Part shown: positions 1-5,871 of the stretch, one piece after another
How the letters are laid out: the number at the start of each line of letters is the position of its first letter
Numbering within the stretch: position 1 is the first letter of the stretch
Origin: an uncultured Lachnospiraceae bacterium
GTDB lineage: Bacteria > Bacillota > Clostridia > Lachnospirales > Lachnospiraceae
Direction of reading: 5' to 3'
Assembly (NCBI GenBank): GCA_946627575.1
Contig: CAMOVS010000093.1
Coordinates: 1 to 5,871 of the forward strand
DNA: 5,871 bases
The notes under the pieces: generated by a model
The model's input: only the letters and a program-made list of their open reading frames with translations
Databases searched by the model: none
What the model was told of the DNA's origin: nothing
Translations under genes and position numbers: made by a program

Positions 1-1
1 A

Positions 2-1036
2 GCGGCAGCAGGAGGCTACACCAGCGTGGTCTGCATGGCCAATACCAAACCGGTGGTAGACCGGGTGGAAATCCTTCAGGATATATTGAACCGGGCGGAA
101 GACCTGCCCATCCATGTCTATCAGGTTTCGGCAGTATCCCGGGGATTTGAGGGGAAAGAGCTTGTCGACTTTGAAGCTATGGTTGGGGCCGGTGCCTGCG
201 GTTTCTCCGATGATGGGATTCCGCTGACGGACTCCCTGCTGATTAAAAATGCCATGGAGGCTGCCAGGAAGGTGGACAAACCCATATCACTTCATGAGGA
301 GGATCCCAGGCTTAATATCAGCAATGGTGTCCACCAGGGTCCGGTATCGGATAAGCTGGGACTTGGAGGGGCTCCGGCCATATCGGAGGACGTGATGGTG
401 GCCCGGGATGTCATGCTGGCTCTGGAGACAGGAGCCAAGGTGGATATCCAGCATATCTCTTCCGGCCGGTCGGTGGACCTGATCCGCTACGGTCTGTCCA
501 AAGGGGCACGGCTTTATGCCGAGGCCACACCGCATCATTTTACTTTGGTAGACGAGGATGTCTTATCCTACGGCACGGCCTGTAAGATGAATCCTCCGGT
601 GAGGAGCTATTGGGACCGGTCCAAAATCATAGAGGGACTGAAGGACGGAACCATCTCCATCATCGCAACAGACCATGCTCCACATGCTGCTTACGAGAAA
701 GATAAGTCCTTTGCCGATGCCCCAAGCGGCATCATTGGTCTTGAGACAGCCCTGTCCCTGGGAATTACCTCCCTGGTTCGGCAGGGTCACCTGACTCTGA
801 TGCAGCTTCTGGAAAAAATGACTCTCAATCCGGCCCGGCTTTATGGTTTCCCTGCAGGAGACCTTTCGGTCGGAGGACCGGCTGACCTGGTAATCTTTGA
901 CCCGGATGCCCTTCGCAGGGTGGAGGAGTTCCAATCGAAATCAGACAATTCTCCTTTCCGGGGTGCTATGCTCTACGGGAAAGTCATGATGACCATCTGC
1001 CGGGGAAAAGAAACTTACAGAGATCCTGATTGGTAG
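2..1036 (+). CDS. pyrC: Dihydroorotase, class I (5'-partial)
   Basis: Zinc-dependent amidohydrolase of the cytosol that interconverts N-carbamoyl-L-aspartate and dihydroorotate, third step of UMP synthesis. The window holds 344 codons and a TAG stop. Family members are about 420-430 residues, so roughly 80 N-terminal residues, including the HxH metal motif, lie upstream. The frame is open from base 2 (AAAGGYTSVVCMANTKP, a typical internal stretch), so the GTG at 26 and ATG at 35 are internal codons, not starts. Visible family motifs are FSDDG (from about 203), HEED with a metal-ligand His at 293-295, HISS with a second ligand His at 452-454, PHH at 530-538, KMNPPVR, and TDHAPH with the catalytic Asp at 671-673. 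GLETALS follows in the substrate region. No frameshift or missing key residue is seen. It precedes pyrF by 94 bases and is probably co-transcribed with it. The related hydantoinases/allantoinases are less likely given the DHOase-style motifs and pyrF next door. Confidence 0.96.
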   Translation, partial: AAAGGYTSVVCMANTKPVVDRVEILQDILNRAEDLPIHVYQVSAVSRGFEGKELVDFEAMVGAGACGFSDDGIPLTDSLLIKNAMEAARKVDKPISLHEEDPRLNISNGVHQGPVSDKLGLGGAPAISEDVMVARDVMLALETGAKVDIQHISSGRSVDLIRYGLSKGARLYAEATPHHFTLVDEDVLSYGTACKMNPPVRSYWDRSKIIEGLKDGTISIIATDHAPHAAYEKDKSFADAPSGIIGLETALSLGITSLVRQGHLTLMQLLEKMTLNPARLYGFPAGDLSVGGPADLVIFDPDALRRVEEFQSKSDNSPFRGAMLYGKVMMTICRGKETYRDPDW

Positions 1037-1130
1037 AGGAAACGGCAGAATAAGGATTTTCCCCCAATTAGTATATCAGGCTAATAATTATTTAATCTCT
1101 ATCACAGAAAAGGCTGGGGAGGAATAAAAT
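1037..1130 (+). promoter_or_regulatory. pyrC-pyrF gap with weak promoter-like boxes
   Basis: This AT-rich 94-base spacer contains a -10-like TTTAAT (1091-1096, 5 of 6 to consensus), spaced 17 bases from a poor -35-like TTAGTA (1068-1073, 3 of 6). A short inverted repeat ATTAG/CTAAT (1067-1071 with 1081-1085) is too weak and lacks a T run, so it is not a terminator. A strong ribosome-binding site GGGGAGG (1116-1122) lies 8 bases before the pyrF ATG. Read-through from pyrC is the simplest reading; an internal promoter is only possible. Confidence 0.2.
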
Positions 1131-2054
1131 ATGATTGACAAGCTTATTAAGGAAATCAAGAAGAAAGAGGCACCGATTGTTGTAGGTCTGGATCCCAAAC
1201 TGTCCTACGTACCCAAGCATATCCGGCTGGATGCCTATGCCGCTTTTGGGGAGACCCTGGAGGGAGCAGCGGCAGCCATATGGCGCTTTAACAAGGAGAT
1301 TATCGATGCGGTAGAGGATCTGATTCCGGCGGTAAAGCCCCAGATTGCCATGTATGAGATGCTGGGTCTGCCCGGACTTGAAGTATTTGACAGAACCTGT
1401 ACCTATGCCCAATCCAAAGGTCTTGTCGTGATCGGAGATATCAAGAGGGGAGATATCGGGTCAACTTCCGAGGCTTATGCTATAGGTCATCTTGGGGAAA
1501 AGTCTGTCGGAGACGGCTATGTGGCCCCCTTCCATGAGGATTTTGTCACCGTCAATCCATACCTGGGATCCGACGGAGTGAAACCCTTCATTAAGGTAGC
1601 AAAGAAGCATAGAAAGGGTATCTTCGTTCTGGTTAAGACGTCCAATCCCTCCAGCGGAGAATTCCAGGATCAGATCGTTGAAGGAGGGAGCCCTCTTTAT
1701 GAGCTGGTGGCAGACAAGGTAGCCGAGTGGGGACAGGATCATATGGGAGATGACTACAGCTATGTAGGCGCGGTTGTAGGAGCAACCTACCCGGAGATGG
1801 GAGCAGCCCTTCGCAAACGCATGCCAAAGAATTATATTCTGGTCCCGGGCTATGGGGCCCAGGGCGGCCAGGGTAAAGACCTCAAGCCTTTCTTCAATGA
1901 AGACGGATTGGGAGCCATCGTCAATTCCAGCCGGGGCATTATCTGTGCCTATCAGAATGACCCCTACTGCGGCAAATACGGAGCGGTTAGTTTCTCCGAT
2001 GCGGCCAGAGCAGCTGTCATTGACATGATTGAAGATTTGAAACAGGTAAGATAG
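1131..2054 (+). CDS. pyrF: Orotidine 5'-phosphate decarboxylase, type 2
   Basis: Cytosolic TIM-barrel enzyme that decarboxylates OMP to UMP, the last step of the pyrimidine pathway, without cofactor. The 307-residue length and wording match the longer 'type 2' PyrF family of clostridia, actinobacteria and some others, rather than the roughly 230-240 residue E. coli/Bacillus form. Seen in order: GLDP (residues 19-22), VKPQIAMYE (68-76), the catalytic D-x-K-x-x-D motif in GDIKRGDIGSTSEAY (D103, K105, D108), VNPYLGSDG (141-149), the VKTSNPSSGEFQ loop (148 region onward, about 168-179), VPGYGAQGGQG (about 238-248) and NSSRGI (about 275-280), which binds phosphate in this family. The ATG is supported by GGGGAGG 8 bases upstream. 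The gene is intact and ends with TAG. The usual pyrK-pyrD-pyrE partners do not follow; purine genes do. Confidence 0.96.
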   Translation: MIDKLIKEIKKKEAPIVVGLDPKLSYVPKHIRLDAYAAFGETLEGAAAAIWRFNKEIIDAVEDLIPAVKPQIAMYEMLGLPGLEVFDRTCTYAQSKGLVVIGDIKRGDIGSTSEAYAIGHLGEKSVGDGYVAPFHEDFVTVNPYLGSDGVKPFIKVAKKHRKGIFVLVKTSNPSSGEFQDQIVEGGSPLYELVADKVAEWGQDHMGDDYSYVGAVVGATYPEMGAALRKRMPKNYILVPGYGAQGGQGKDLKPFFNEDGLGAIVNSSRGIICAYQNDPYCGKYGAVSFSDAARAAVIDMIEDLKQVR

Positions 2055-2064
2055 CAGATTTCTT

Positions 2065-2141
2065 GCAGAAAGCCGCATAGATCCTGCGGCTATACAGGTT
2101 TCTGCGGTTCGGAGACTTTCGATAAGATAGTATGAAACCTG
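2065..2141 (+). promoter_or_regulatory. Hairpin-forming leader before purE with competing helices
   Basis: GCAGAAA (2065-2071) pairs with TTTCTGC (2099-2105), and the contiguous GCCGCA (2072-2077) pairs with TGCGGC (2085-2090). This gives 13 base pairs with a 7-base apical loop and one 8-base bulge. An 8-base perfect repeat CAGGTTTC (2095-2102) with GAAACCTG (2134-2141) reuses TTTC at 2099-2102 and so competes with the lower part of that stem. It can enclose a small hairpin ACTTTC/GATAGT (2115-2131, one T-T mismatch). No T run follows any stem, so it is not an intrinsic terminator. I do not recognise the purine-riboswitch core. The pairing is directly visible; a regulatory, processing or stability role is inference. 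Confidence 0.35.
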
Positions 2142-2167
2142 AAATAGACAGTTGTAAAAGATATATA
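2139..2167 (+). promoter_or_regulatory. Possible weak promoter for purE
   Basis: CTGAAA (2139-2144, 4 of 6 to TTGACA) is spaced 17 bases from TATATA (2162-2167, 4 of 6 to TATAAT), about 32 bases before the purE ATG. Match quality is modest in AT-rich sequence and could easily arise by chance. It would give the purine genes a start separate from pyrC-pyrF, but it would leave out most of the hairpin region upstream. Confidence 0.2.
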
Positions 2168-2182
2168 GAGACAGTAAAGATT

Positions 2183-2191
2183 GGGAAGGAG
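2183..2191 (+). promoter_or_regulatory. Ribosome-binding site that fixes the purE start
   Basis: GGGAAGGAG lies 7 bases before the ATG at 2199. The alternative in-frame TTG at 2181 would place this purine-rich stretch inside the coding sequence and add six residues (MGRRQI) foreign to the family. The ATG start gives the expected [13 protein letters not shown] beginning. Confidence 0.8.
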
Positions 2192-2198
2192 ACAGATC

Positions 2199-2699
2199 AT
2201 GGCAAAAGTTGGTATTGTTATGGGCAGTGATTCGGATATGCCCGTTATGGCCAAGGCAGCCGATGTGCTGACAGAGCTGGGCGTGGATTTTGAGATGTCG
2301 ATTATATCCGCCCACAGGGAACCGGAAGAGTTTTTTGAGTATGCTAAGACCGCTGAGGAGAGAGGGTTTAAGGTGATTATTGCGGGAGCCGGCAAGGCCG
2401 CTCATCTGCCGGGCATGTGCGCCGCTATATTCCCCATGCCGGTTATCGGCATCCCCATGAAGACCTCGGACCTTGGCGGGGTGGATTCTCTCTACTCTAT
2501 TGTCCAGATGCCCTCCGGTATCCCGGTAGCCACCGTGGCTATCAATGGGGCCCAGAATGCCGGAATCCTGGCAGCAAAGATTCTGGCTGTTTCTGATGAA
2601 GATCTTCTGGCCAGACTGAAGGATTATACGCAGAAGCTAAAGGAACAGGTTAAGGCCAAGGATGCCAGACTGAAACAGGTTGGTTATAAAGAGTACTAA
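2199..2699 (+). CDS. purE: N5-carboxyaminoimidazole ribonucleotide mutase (class I PurE)
   Basis: Converts N5-CAIR to CAIR in the purine pathway, taking the product of PurK. The 166-residue length is normal for bacterial class I PurE, a cytosolic homo-octamer in characterised members. Seen: the N-terminal phosphate-binding MGSDSD (residues 8-13), SAHREP (38-42 region) with His39 corresponding to E. coli His45, the glycine-rich [12 protein letters not shown] (62-73) with His69 corresponding to E. coli His75, and [14 protein letters not shown] (97-110) followed by [10 protein letters not shown]. The AAHLPGM motif argues against the class II (AIR carboxylase) form. Lys66 replaces the Gly found at this place in E. 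coli. The start at 2199 is chosen by its ribosome-binding site and family length. The C-terminus ends in VGYKEY, a wording I associate with Lachnospiraceae. It follows pyrF by 144 bases and precedes purM by 106. No purK is in the window. Confidence 0.96.
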   Translation: MAKVGIVMGSDSDMPVMAKAADVLTELGVDFEMSIISAHREPEEFFEYAKTAEERGFKVIIAGAGKAAHLPGMCAAIFPMPVIGIPMKTSDLGGVDSLYSIVQMPSGIPVATVAINGAQNAGILAAKILAVSDEDLLARLKDYTQKLKEQVKAKDARLKQVGYKEY

Positions 2700-2707
2700 A
2701 AAGGAGC

Positions 2708-2754
2708 CGATTCCGTCCGTGCTCGAGAAAGGGCAGGGTAGAGGAATCGAGCAT
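2708..2754 (+). promoter_or_regulatory. Overlapping inverted repeats between purE and purM
   Basis: GTGCTCGA (2719-2726) can pair with TCGAGCAT (2747-2754): eight pairs including one G-T, with a 20-base loop. CGATTCC (2708-2714) can instead pair with GGAATCG (2743-2749): seven perfect pairs with a 28-base loop. The two share TCG at 2747-2749, so only one can form fully. The intervening loop is purine-rich. No T run follows, so it is not an intrinsic terminator. The role is unknown; chance is possible for stems this short. Confidence 0.28.
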
Positions 2755-2805
2755 CCCAAAGTTAGGATCAGTGTATAAGCCATTGTTTGTATTAGGAGGA
2801 GATCG

Positions 2806-3831
2806 ATGGATTACAAGAAGGCCGGTGTGGATATTGAGGCGGGTTACCGCTCTGTGGAGTTGATGAAGAAGCATGTCATGGAGACCATGCGCCCGGAGGT
2901 TCTTACCAATATAGGAGGGTTTTCGGGAGCATTTTCCATGAAGAAGTTTAAGGAAATGGAGAATCCGACTCTGGTTTCCGGTACAGATGGAGTCGGAACC
3001 AAGCTCAAGCTGGCTTTTCTGATGGATCAGCATGATACAGTTGGGATCGACTGCGTAGCCATGTGCGTCAATGACATCGCATGTGCCGGTGGGGAGCCCC
3101 TCTTTTTCCTGGATTACATTGCCTGCGGGAAAAATGTACCGGAGAAGATCGCATCCATCGTCAGCGGAGTAGCGGAAGGCTGCAAACAGGCGGGAGCAGC
3201 CCTGATCGGCGGCGAGACGGCAGAGATGCCAGGCTTTTATCCGGAGGATGAGTATGACCTGGCCGGCTTTGCGGTAGGCATTGTAGATGAGAAGGATCTG
3301 ATCACGGGTGCTGATATTCGGGAAGGAGATGTCCTGGTTGGCATCGCTTCTTCCGGTGTACACAGCAACGGCTATTCGCTGGTCAGAAAAGTGTTCCCCA
3401 TGGAAAAGGAAGCCTTGTCCCGGTACCGGGATGAACTGGGAAAGACATTGGGAGAGGCCCTGATCACTCCGACAAAAATATATGTTAAAGCTCTCAAGTC
3501 CGTAAAAGAAGCCGGGATTACCATCAAAGGCTGCAGCCATATCACCGGAGGCGGCTTCTATGAGAATGTTCCCAGGATGCTGCCGGAGGGTGTGAGAGCC
3601 ATGATCCGCAAGGACAGCTATCCGGTGCCGCCGATCTTTGACCTCCTGGCCAAAGAAGGGGATATCGAAGAAAAGGTTATGTACAACACCTACAACATGG
3701 GTATCGGCATGATGCTGGCCCTGAAGCCGACGGATGCTGATGCGGCCCTCAAGGCGCTGGAGGAGGCAGGAGAAAAGGCCTGGGTCATCGGAGAGATCCG
3801 AAAGGGAGATAAAGGAGTAGACGTATGCTAA
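2806..3831 (+). CDS. purM: Phosphoribosylformylglycinamidine cyclo-ligase (AIR synthetase)
   Basis: ATP-dependent closure of the imidazole ring: FGAM to AIR, fifth step of IMP synthesis, in the cytosol. The 341-residue length is normal for PurM (about 340-350). Family motifs in order: the N-terminal YKKAGVDI (residues 3-10), [13 protein letters not shown] (58-70), [18 protein letters not shown] (87-104), [11 protein letters not shown] (135-145, the signature of the PurM/PurL ATP-binding superfamily), [13 protein letters not shown] (182-194), TPTKIYVK (221-228), [13 protein letters not shown] (245-257) and NTYNMGIGM (294-302). The ATG is backed by a near-perfect AGGAGG (2794-2799) 6 bases upstream. 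Its last codons overlap the purN start by 7 bases, indicating translational coupling. PurM supplies AIR, which PurK and PurE (gene just upstream) carboxylate. No truncation or unusual residue is seen. Confidence 0.97.
   Translation: MDYKKAGVDIEAGYRSVELMKKHVMETMRPEVLTNIGGFSGAFSMKKFKEMENPTLVSGTDGVGTKLKLAFLMDQHDTVGIDCVAMCVNDIACAGGEPLFFLDYIACGKNVPEKIASIVSGVAEGCKQAGAALIGGETAEMPGFYPEDEYDLAGFAVGIVDEKDLITGADIREGDVLVGIASSGVHSNGYSLVRKVFPMEKEALSRYRDELGKTLGEALITPTKIYVKALKSVKEAGITIKGCSHITGGGFYENVPRMLPEGVRAMIRKDSYPVPPIFDLLAKEGDIEEKVMYNTYNMGIGMMLALKPTDADAALKALEEAGEKAWVIGEIRKGDKGVDVC
3811..3817 (+). promoter_or_regulatory. purN ribosome-binding site inside the purM coding end
   Basis: AAAGGAG, within the last codons of purM, is 7 bases before the purN ATG at 3825. 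Ribosomes ending purM at the TAA (3829-3831) stop almost on the purN start, so the two proteins are probably made by coupled translation. Confidence 0.75.
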
Positions 3832-4448
3832 GAATTGCAGTACTGGTATCCGGAGGAGGTACCAATCTTCAGGCAATTATGGACTCCATCCGTGACGGAA
3901 AGATAAAAGATGCGCAGATCGTTACGGTCATCAGTAATAACGCAGGAGCTTATGCTTTGGAAAGGGCAAAAAACTATGGAGCGGAAGGCCTTCTGATCGC
4001 GCCCGGGGATTATCCCACCAGGGAAGATTTCAACCAGGCTCTTCTGGAAGCCCTGTTGGAAAGAAAGATTGACCTGGTGGTGCTGGCAGGATATCTGGTG
4101 GTGGTACCGCCCTGCGTCATCCATGCTTTTGAAAACAGAATAATCAACATTCATCCTTCCCTCATTCCCTCTTTCTGCGGGACGGGCTGTTATGGACTCC
4201 ACGTCCATGAAAAGGCCCTGGCAAGGGGCGTTAAGATTTCCGGTGCTACCGTTCATTTTGTAGACGAAGGGACAGACACCGGCCCCATCATTATGCAGAA
4301 GGCTGTGGCTGTGGAGGACGATGATACACCGGAGACTTTGCAAAGAAGAATTATGGAGGAGGCAGAATGGATTATTCTGCCGGAAACCATTGGATTGATT
4401 GCTCAGGGAAAGGTTCATGTAGAGGGGCGAAAGGTTACCATAGGTTAA
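3825..4448 (+). CDS. purN: Phosphoribosylglycinamide formyltransferase (GART)
   Basis: Transfers a formyl group from 10-formyltetrahydrofolate to GAR, giving FGAR, third step of IMP synthesis. The 207 residues are close to the family's usual 190-210. Seen: phosphate-binding [11 protein letters not shown] (residues 8-17), a Rossmann-like N-terminal half, LAGYL (87-91) at the folate site, NIHPSLIPS (108-116) with Asn108 and His110 matching E. coli catalytic Asn106 and His108, and [12 protein letters not shown] (144-155) with Asp151 matching catalytic Asp144. Between IPS and GLHVH there is a five-residue-longer loop (FCGTGCY) than in E. coli, a feature I associate with clostridial PurN. The ATG at 3825 overlaps purM by 7 bases and has its own ribosome-binding site. 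A formate-dependent PurT is excluded because this is not an ATP-grasp protein. Confidence 0.96.
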   Translation: MLRIAVLVSGGGTNLQAIMDSIRDGKIKDAQIVTVISNNAGAYALERAKNYGAEGLLIAPGDYPTREDFNQALLEALLERKIDLVVLAGYLVVVPPCVIHAFENRIINIHPSLIPSFCGTGCYGLHVHEKALARGVKISGATVHFVDEGTDTGPIIMQKAVAVEDDDTPETLQRRIMEEAEWIILPETIGLIAQGKVHVEGRKVTIG

Positions 4449-4489
4449 AGATCGAGAACATCATAATAAAGCATTTAGCTAAGAAAAGG

Positions 4490-4593
4490 TGCGACGAGGA
4501 TTTCTGTCAGAGGCACGGCGGATCGCAGAGTTGTGCAATGGAAGGCAGCTGAAGCTGCTGCGGGACTCGTGCAGATTCGCCCGGACGAATCCG
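4490..4593 (+). promoter_or_regulatory. GC-rich candidate structured RNA in the purN-purD gap
   Basis: The 174-base gap before purD holds a block of about 104 bases at about 61% GC (63 of 104, hand count) between flanks of about 32% (4449-4489) and 34% (4594-4622). It can close on itself: TGC-G-ACGAG (4490-4498, one bulged G) pairs with CTCGTGCA (4566-4573), eight pairs. Inside sit GGCAGC-TGAA-GCTGCT (4544-4559, including one G-T) and a weaker GCAC/GTGC arm (4513-4516 with 4533-4536). Directly abutting the closing stem is GATTCG/CGAATC (4574-4579 with 4586-4591, 6-base loop), which could stack on it. No T run follows, so it is not an intrinsic terminator. It does not resemble by eye the ZTP, purine, PRPP/ykkC or glycine riboswitch cores. 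Function is unknown; a decayed gene fragment is the main alternative. Confidence 0.35.
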
Positions 4594-4622
4594 ATTGAAA
4601 AGAAATACAGGAGGATAACAGC

Positions 4623-5871
4623 ATGAAAGTTCTTATCGTTGGCAGCGGCGGCAGAGAGCATGCCATAGCGACTTCAGCAGCAAAGAGTGATAAAGTGGAT
4701 AAGATCTACTGTGCCCCGGGCAATGCCGGCATCGGCCAGATCGCAGAATGTGTAGACATCGGAGCCATGGAGTTTGATAAACTGGTTTCCTTTGCCAAGG
4801 ACAAGTCCATTGACCTGACCATCATCGGTATGGATGATCCCCTGGTGGGTGGAATTGTGGATGCCTTTGAAGCTGAAGGATTGAGAGTATTCGGTCCCAG
4901 AAAAAATGCAGCCATCATCGAGGGCTCCAAGGCATTTTCCAAAGACCTGATGAAAAAATATAACATTCCCACCGCAGCCTATGAGAATTTTGACTCCGCG
5001 CAAGAAGCCCTGGCCTATCTGGAGACCGCTAAGATGCCCATCGTCCTTAAGGCCGACGGTCTGGCTCTGGGCAAGGGCGTTCTGATCTGCAATACTTTGG
5101 AAGAGGCAAAAGAAGGCGTCAGAACCATCATGCAGGATAAGAAGTTTGGAGATGCCGGCAACCGGATGGTCATCGAAGAGTTCGTCACAGGCCGTGAGGT
5201 ATCGGTTCTGGCTTTCTGTGACGGCAAGACGGTCAAATGTATGACCAGCGCCCAGGATCATAAGAGGGCAAAAGACGGTGACCAGGGCCTCAACACCGGA
5301 GGTATGGGGACTTTCTCTCCCAGCCCCTTCTACACGAAAGAGATTCAGGAGTTCTGTGAGAAGTACGTATACCAGCCCACCATCGACGCCATGGCGGCCG
5401 AAGGACGGCCCTTCACCGGTATTCTTTTTACCGGGCTTATGCTGACCAAAGACGGTCCCAAGGTACTGGAGTACAATGCCCGTTTTGGTGATCCGGAGGC
5501 CCAGGTGGTTCTTCCCCGCATGAAAAATGACCTGATTGAGGTAGTAGAAGCCTGTGTCGACGGACGCCTTTCTCAGATTGACCTGCAGTTTGAAGATAAT
5601 GCCGCTGTCTGCGTGGTACTTGCTTCTGATGGATATCCTGTATCCTACAAAAAAGGGTATGTCATCTCCGGTCTGGAGAACTTCGAAGGCAAGGACGATT
5701 ATTTCTGCTTTCACGCCGGATCGAAAAAGACCGAGGAAGGCATTGTGACCAATGGAGGCAGGGTCCTGGGCATTACCGCCACCGGAAAAGACCTTAAGGA
5801 AGCCCGAAAGAAAGCCTACGAGGCAACCGAATGGGTTCAGTTTGACAATAAATACATGCGTCATGACATTG
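4623..5871 (+). CDS. purD: Phosphoribosylamine-glycine ligase (GAR synthetase), 3'-partial
   Basis: ATP-grasp ligase that joins glycine to phosphoribosylamine to give GAR, second step of IMP synthesis, in the cytosol. The window encodes 416 residues without a stop. The family is about 420-430 residues and the last residues read YMRHDI, matching the usual C-terminal (Y/F)RxDIG, so only a few codons are missing. Motifs: GSGGREHAI (residues 7-15), APGNAGI (31-37), the central ATP-binding loop KADGLALGKGV (143-153), EEFVTGREVSV (185-195), NTGGMGTFSP (224-233) and the metal-binding EYNARFGDPE (283-292). IGMDDPLVGGIVDAF (68-82) corresponds to the more common VGPExPLxxGIVDxF. The start has a perfect AGGAGG (4609-4614) 8 bases upstream. 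The reading frame was followed codon by codon with no interruption. It is separated from purN by an unusual GC-rich spacer; purH, which often precedes purD in Firmicutes, is absent here. Confidence 0.96.
   Translation, partial: MKVLIVGSGGREHAIATSAAKSDKVDKIYCAPGNAGIGQIAECVDIGAMEFDKLVSFAKDKSIDLTIIGMDDPLVGGIVDAFEAEGLRVFGPRKNAAIIEGSKAFSKDLMKKYNIPTAAYENFDSAQEALAYLETAKMPIVLKADGLALGKGVLICNTLEEAKEGVRTIMQDKKFGDAGNRMVIEEFVTGREVSVLAFCDGKTVKCMTSAQDHKRAKDGDQGLNTGGMGTFSPSPFYTKEIQEFCEKYVYQPTIDAMAAEGRPFTGILFTGLMLTKDGPKVLEYNARFGDPEAQVVLPRMKNDLIEVVEACVDGRLSQIDLQFEDNAAVCVVLASDGYPVSYKKGYVISGLENFEGKDDYFCFHAGSKKTEEGIVTNGGRVLGITATGKDLKEARKKAYEATEWVQFDNKYMRHDI

Noticed and set aside
2055..2198. Purine (guanine/adenine) riboswitch before purE.
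   Set aside because: The order of TATA, loop motifs and three-way junction expected of that class is not seen; a GGTTTC stretch alone is not enough.
1461..2405. A 314-codon minus-strand open frame spanning pyrF, the gap and the start of purE.
   Set aside because: It crosses two well-supported + strand genes and the product is unrecognisable.
2751..2779. Promoter before purM with TATAAG (2774-2779) as the -10.
   Set aside because: The -10 is a fair match, but the base stretch 16-18 positions upstream has no -35 resemblance, and there is no TGn extension.
2650..3876. A 408-codon open frame on the minus strand covering purM.
   Set aside because: It lies wholly opposite a gene with every PurM motif intact. 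Its translation shows no recognisable family motif and it has no evident ribosome-binding site. Long antisense frames arise here from codon bias.
4367..4552. A 61-codon + strand frame starting inside purN and running into the gap.
   Set aside because: About half lies out of frame within purN's conserved C-terminus, and there is no family resemblance.
4479..4598. A 39-codon + strand open stretch in the purN-purD gap with protein-like composition, considered as a small protein or a purH remnant.
   Set aside because: It has no ATG, and its only GTG starts (4533, 4569) lack a ribosome-binding site. The sequence does not resemble the end of PurH or another family I know. The inverted repeats explain the composition better.
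4449..4622. ZTP (pfl) or PRPP (ykkC-type) riboswitch before purD, or an intrinsic terminator after purN.
   Set aside because: The conserved core sequences of those classes are not apparent, and no hairpin is followed by a T run.
4674..5864. A 396-codon minus-strand open frame opposite purD.
   Set aside because: Shadow of purD, which has a complete set of ATP-grasp motifs and a strong ribosome-binding site; the antisense product has no recognisable domain.

Overview
The window is a run of six same-strand genes for de novo nucleotide synthesis: pyrC (5' end missing), pyrF, purE, purM, purN and purD (3' end just missing). All are on the + strand. Every product is recognisable from intact family motifs, and I see no mobile element, CRISPR array, tRNA, rRNA or phage gene. 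Protein wording suggests a Gram-positive anaerobe of the Clostridia, most likely a Lachnospiraceae-type gut organism. The clues are the long PyrF of the 'type 2' family, the PurE ending in VGYKEY, the clostridial insertion in the PurN active-site loop, strong AGGAGG ribosome-binding sites and roughly balanced base composition. This assignment rests on recall of family sequences, not on a search.

Layout: positions 2-1036 encode dihydroorotase (pyrimidine step 3) and 1131-2054 encode OMP decarboxylase (the last step to UMP). A 144-base gap with strong hairpin potential separates these from the purine genes. These are purE (N5-CAIR mutase, 2199-2699), purM (AIR synthetase, 2806-3831), purN (GAR formyltransferase, 3825-4448, overlapping purM by 7 bases) and purD (GAR synthetase, 4623 to the window end). 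PurD, PurN, PurM and PurE catalyse steps 2, 3, 5 and 6 of the IMP pathway (counting carboxylation as one step). The partner genes purF, purL/purQ/purS, purC, purB, purH and purK are not in the window.

The genes look co-transcribed: one orientation, gaps of 94, 144, 106, -7 and 174 bases, and no intrinsic terminator (hairpin followed by a T run) in any gap. Three gaps nevertheless hold inverted repeats that are more than trivial. The most distinctive is in front of purD, where a roughly 104-base GC-rich block (about 61% GC by hand count) sits between flanks of about 32-34% GC and can fold into a closed, branched structure followed by an abutting hairpin. The gaps before purE and purM can each form mutually exclusive helices. 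These are candidates for mRNA-level control or processing, none matched to a known riboswitch class by eye. The coding content itself is ordinary core metabolism; I found no convincing new protein system.
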